Source: Tenebrio molitor (lineage: Eukaryota; Arthropoda; Insecta; Coleoptera; Tenebrionidae). Taken from it: DNA of 64,000 nucleotides. The stretch spans positions 5,642,001 through 5,706,000 of the forward strand of contig NC_091054.1 in the NCBI RefSeq assembly GCF_963966145.1, in the 5' to 3' direction. Both the position numbers and the translations under genes were made by a program. This document shows, piece by piece, positions 61,421 through 64,000 of the stretch (positions within the stretch are counted from its first letter, which is position 1; the number at the start of each line of letters is the position of its first letter). The notes beneath the pieces are model-generated. The model did no database searches. It had not been told where the DNA came from and saw only the letters and a program-made list of their open reading frames with translations.

Positions 61421-64000
61421 GGAGTTGGTCGTTTCCAGCTTCTTTTTAACTGTACCACCATTACAAATCCTCGGGGTTATTTATAAAACAAATTAGGGAC
61501 TTTATTAGCGACTCAAATAATCCGAAACTTAGTATCGATTAAAAAATACAAGGGAAAAAACAATTTGCTTAATTCGATCTCGATTATAAATTTTAAATGT
61601 GTATCTTAATTTTTTTATATTATTTCCGTTTAATCATGTCTTTTCTACCTAAAAAATTGGACTTATTTACACGACAAATTATAACCTCACTGGGTCACTT
61701 GTCAGAGAAACATAACCCTACTTTCCAAGTGCATTTGATTACGCAAAGTTCTTATTAAAAACGAACAGTTACAGCGGAACACCATTTACATAATGTTGAG
61801 TAAACAAAAAAAATAATAAAAAACGTCACCCGGAGGGAAATTGGATTATGGATTATATTATTTCAGGTGAAGAGTAATCAACAAAAACAGTTTACGTAAC
61901 AGCTGCCAGCAGAAGATATCTTGGGTTTCAATTACTGTACAAATGTAATTATATATATTATATTATATAGTTATATTTCAGATAAGTTGAAAAAGTTACA
62001 AGTCACTCGAATAATCATAATCTTTGACAAGATAACTTATAAAGAGTCAGGATTGATAACTAAGAAATTCACTTTCTGACCTTTTAGATGCAAGTACACC
62101 AAATTACACTCACACAACCATCTTTTTATATACAGATATAACATTTTGGCAGAAAAAGTAACAAGAATTATTTGCAGTTTTATGGTAATATGGTTAAGTA
62201 CTGTAAGAGCAAAAAATTAAAGCGATCAAGGATAGCTATGAAACAGAAAGTGCCTTGTCTTTGATTAAGAAATTTGTCATGCATTTGTGGAATCCTGAAA
62301 TAGGTTATTTAAATAAACAATTATTGGTATTATTGCATTTTTTTTCCTGCAACTTACAGTGCACAAGCGCATTGTGGACCACAGAACACTTGTGGACTGT
62401 GTACTGTGTCAGCTATCCTTGATGGCTTTTTTTTGCTTTTACTGTACTTAATACCCTTAAAAGACAGAAGCAGTTAACAAACAGAATTCTATTTATCTTA
62501 TTTCTGTAAGCTTTAAAACTGAATGTTTGTTATATCATATTTTGATTATAATGCATAGAAAATGCTCTCAAGGAAGAGTTAAATGTAATGTAAGTACATA
62601 TTCCATATTTTAGAAGATTCTGATGCAGGAAAAAGTGAGATAGTTCAGTGATAGTTTGTAAAATATTTTCTGATATTAAAGCTGACAATAAGTTAAACAA
62701 CAAACTGTAAGACCATATATTCCCTTATCTATTATTTAATGTTTGTGATTTTTGTATGATTTATTTTATTTAATTTGGGGTAAGGTTGGTTGCAAAAAAC
62801 AGGGAACTGTCAGAATAAAATTAACACATTTTTACAGTTTTTTCATATAGCCGGAACGTTATAGATGTGGATTGGGGACTTCATTAAGTTGGCACTACCA
62901 GCAAAAGTAACTAGGCGGGCCAATAAGGTATTTGGAATTTATGACAGATCTCACTAACGTACAGTTCAATCATAAGTTTAAAGCGACCTTGAGTTTGACA
63001 ATCCACATCCACAACGTTTTGACTATGCCTAGTGTGAAAACTTCTTATGAGAGATAGGTTAAAATTATGGTCAAAATTTAATGACATTTTTAGAAATGAT
63101 TTGATAGGTATTGTCAAATAGAGAATTAATTGACAAATCGACAAAATCAAATTTACATTGGGAAAATTTTCATTTCCCGTTTTTTTTGCAACAACCTTAC
63201 CACTAGATAAAATATCCAAAATTAATTAGCCGGCCGTGTGTTATTTACGTAAATTTTCTAATTGTGGGAGATTATTAGCCTCCTTTCAAATCAACGTTTT
63301 TTTGCATTTGCTTATCATTTACACATAGCACAAGAAATGGAGGAAAAACGTTGGGGTGTAAAAATTTGCAAAGAAAACGCAAAACAAATAATTGTTGCCC
63401 ACAGAAAAATCCCCATCATTCCGTTCAACCCAGCAATAGACGGGTTAAAGTTACCAAGACAAATCCCAGTTCAACAAGACGATACCCCAGTGTCATCATT
63501 AGATCTAACATAAATGATGAATTTCCTATTACAATTAGTAATTGTATTCCCACTACAGAAGAAAGGATAAAAGCTCAGTTTTAATTTTATGATGATTGTT
63601 TTATTCTTGCAACTTAAGTGAAGATGAGAGTGATCATGGTGATGGTAATCCACCCAATCACGAAGAACACAATGGACGAATGAATGAAGAAACTCCCAAC
63701 GTCCCACCCTCGCTGAAAAAAATATCTAGGAAATTATAATGATATAATTGTAAAATAAAATTGTATTATGTAGGTACCTATGTAATTATTGTAAAATAAA
63801 TTTCAAAATAAAACCAATAAAAATGTTATTGAGTTTTACTTAGGTGAGTATGGGAGGCTGGTTTTTAAAGATTAATTTTCTAACAGGAGCACAAAATCTG
63901 GTTAGGTAGGTAATTGCAACTTTGGTCAATTATGGTAAGTATTAAAAAGAGGTTTTATTTGCCTTTATCTTATCAGTATCAAAGAATTTATACTATCACA
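61421..64000. other. Upstream of SMYD4-like gene; no gene recognised
   Basis: AT-rich sequence with the family N element at 62781-63199. An open frame near 63336-63511 (EMEEKRWGVKICKENAKQ), followed after shifts by an acidic stretch (EDESDHGDGNPPNHEEH) and AATAAA signals near 63797-63822, could be the 3' end of a gene or of a transposon. I do not recognise it. Confidence 0.4.
62781..63199. mobile_element. TIR element, family N copy 2 (uninterrupted)
   Basis: Ends TAAGGTTGGTTGCAAAAAAC and, reversed, TAAGGTTGTTGCAAAAAAAA. It shares GGTATTGTCAA and AATTAATTGACAAAT with copy 1, but has no family M insert, so it shows the empty site. Confidence 0.8.

Noticed and set aside
63262..63584. Two overlapping + frames near the right edge
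   Set aside because: Neither shows a recognisable domain and they need frameshifts to join; kept only as a note in the intergenic entry.
1..64000. tRNA, rRNA and CRISPR features
   Set aside because: By eye I saw no cloverleaf with a GTTCRA-type B box in the right spacing, no rRNA-like conserved core and no regularly spaced direct repeats. A tRNAscan or Rfam search would be decisive.

Overview
The window is nuclear DNA of an insect. Genes are sparse and split by GT-AG introns from 46 bp to about 7.4 kb. The background is very AT-rich, coding exons are clearly richer in GC, and TA-flanked inverted-repeat transposons are dense. A CCHamide-type neuropeptide receptor, an SMYD4-type SET/MYND protein and a secreted 5'-nucleotidase all point to an arthropod. 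I think a holometabolous insect, perhaps a beetle, is most likely, but that is inference; no species can be read from the sequence.

Layout. (1) 1-21.5 kb, + strand: six consecutive exons (840-20049) of a class A GPCR from TM2 to the natural stop. Every splice phase matches. The exons holding the N-terminus and TM1 lie left of the window. Its introns carry at least eight transposable elements. (2) 21.5-30.4 kb: no gene recognised; several miniature elements and a decayed transposase. (3) 30.4-34.3 kb, + strand: a TATA plus Initiator promoter and a possible two-exon gene. Its second exon resembles the Orange domain of Hairy/E(spl) proteins, but no basic-helix-loop-helix exon was found. (4) 38.2-38.5 kb, - strand: a 90-residue open frame with coding-like composition and no recognised family. 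(5) 39.3-48.5 kb, - strand: a complete two-exon 5'-nucleotidase (587 aa) with signal peptide and probable GPI anchor; its only intron is 7.4 kb and full of repeats, including a pogo/Tigger transposase fossil. (6) 48.5-59.3 kb: no gene recognised; many foldback and TIR elements, one nested pair among them. (7) 59.3-61.4 kb, - strand: a complete four-exon SMYD4-like gene (580 aa). (8) 61.4-64.0 kb: one more element and an unassigned open frame.

The genes do not form one pathway. The receptor is a membrane neuropeptide sensor, the nucleotidase acts on extracellular nucleotides, and the SMYD4-like protein is a probable intracellular methyltransferase or adaptor.

The most striking feature of the non-coding DNA is the number of unrelated inverted-repeat families in a small space: about 15 families, several with two or three copies. 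Alongside them is a loose class of small foldbacks whose loops carry CTCG...CTCG-type, CpG-rich cores in otherwise AT-rich sequence.
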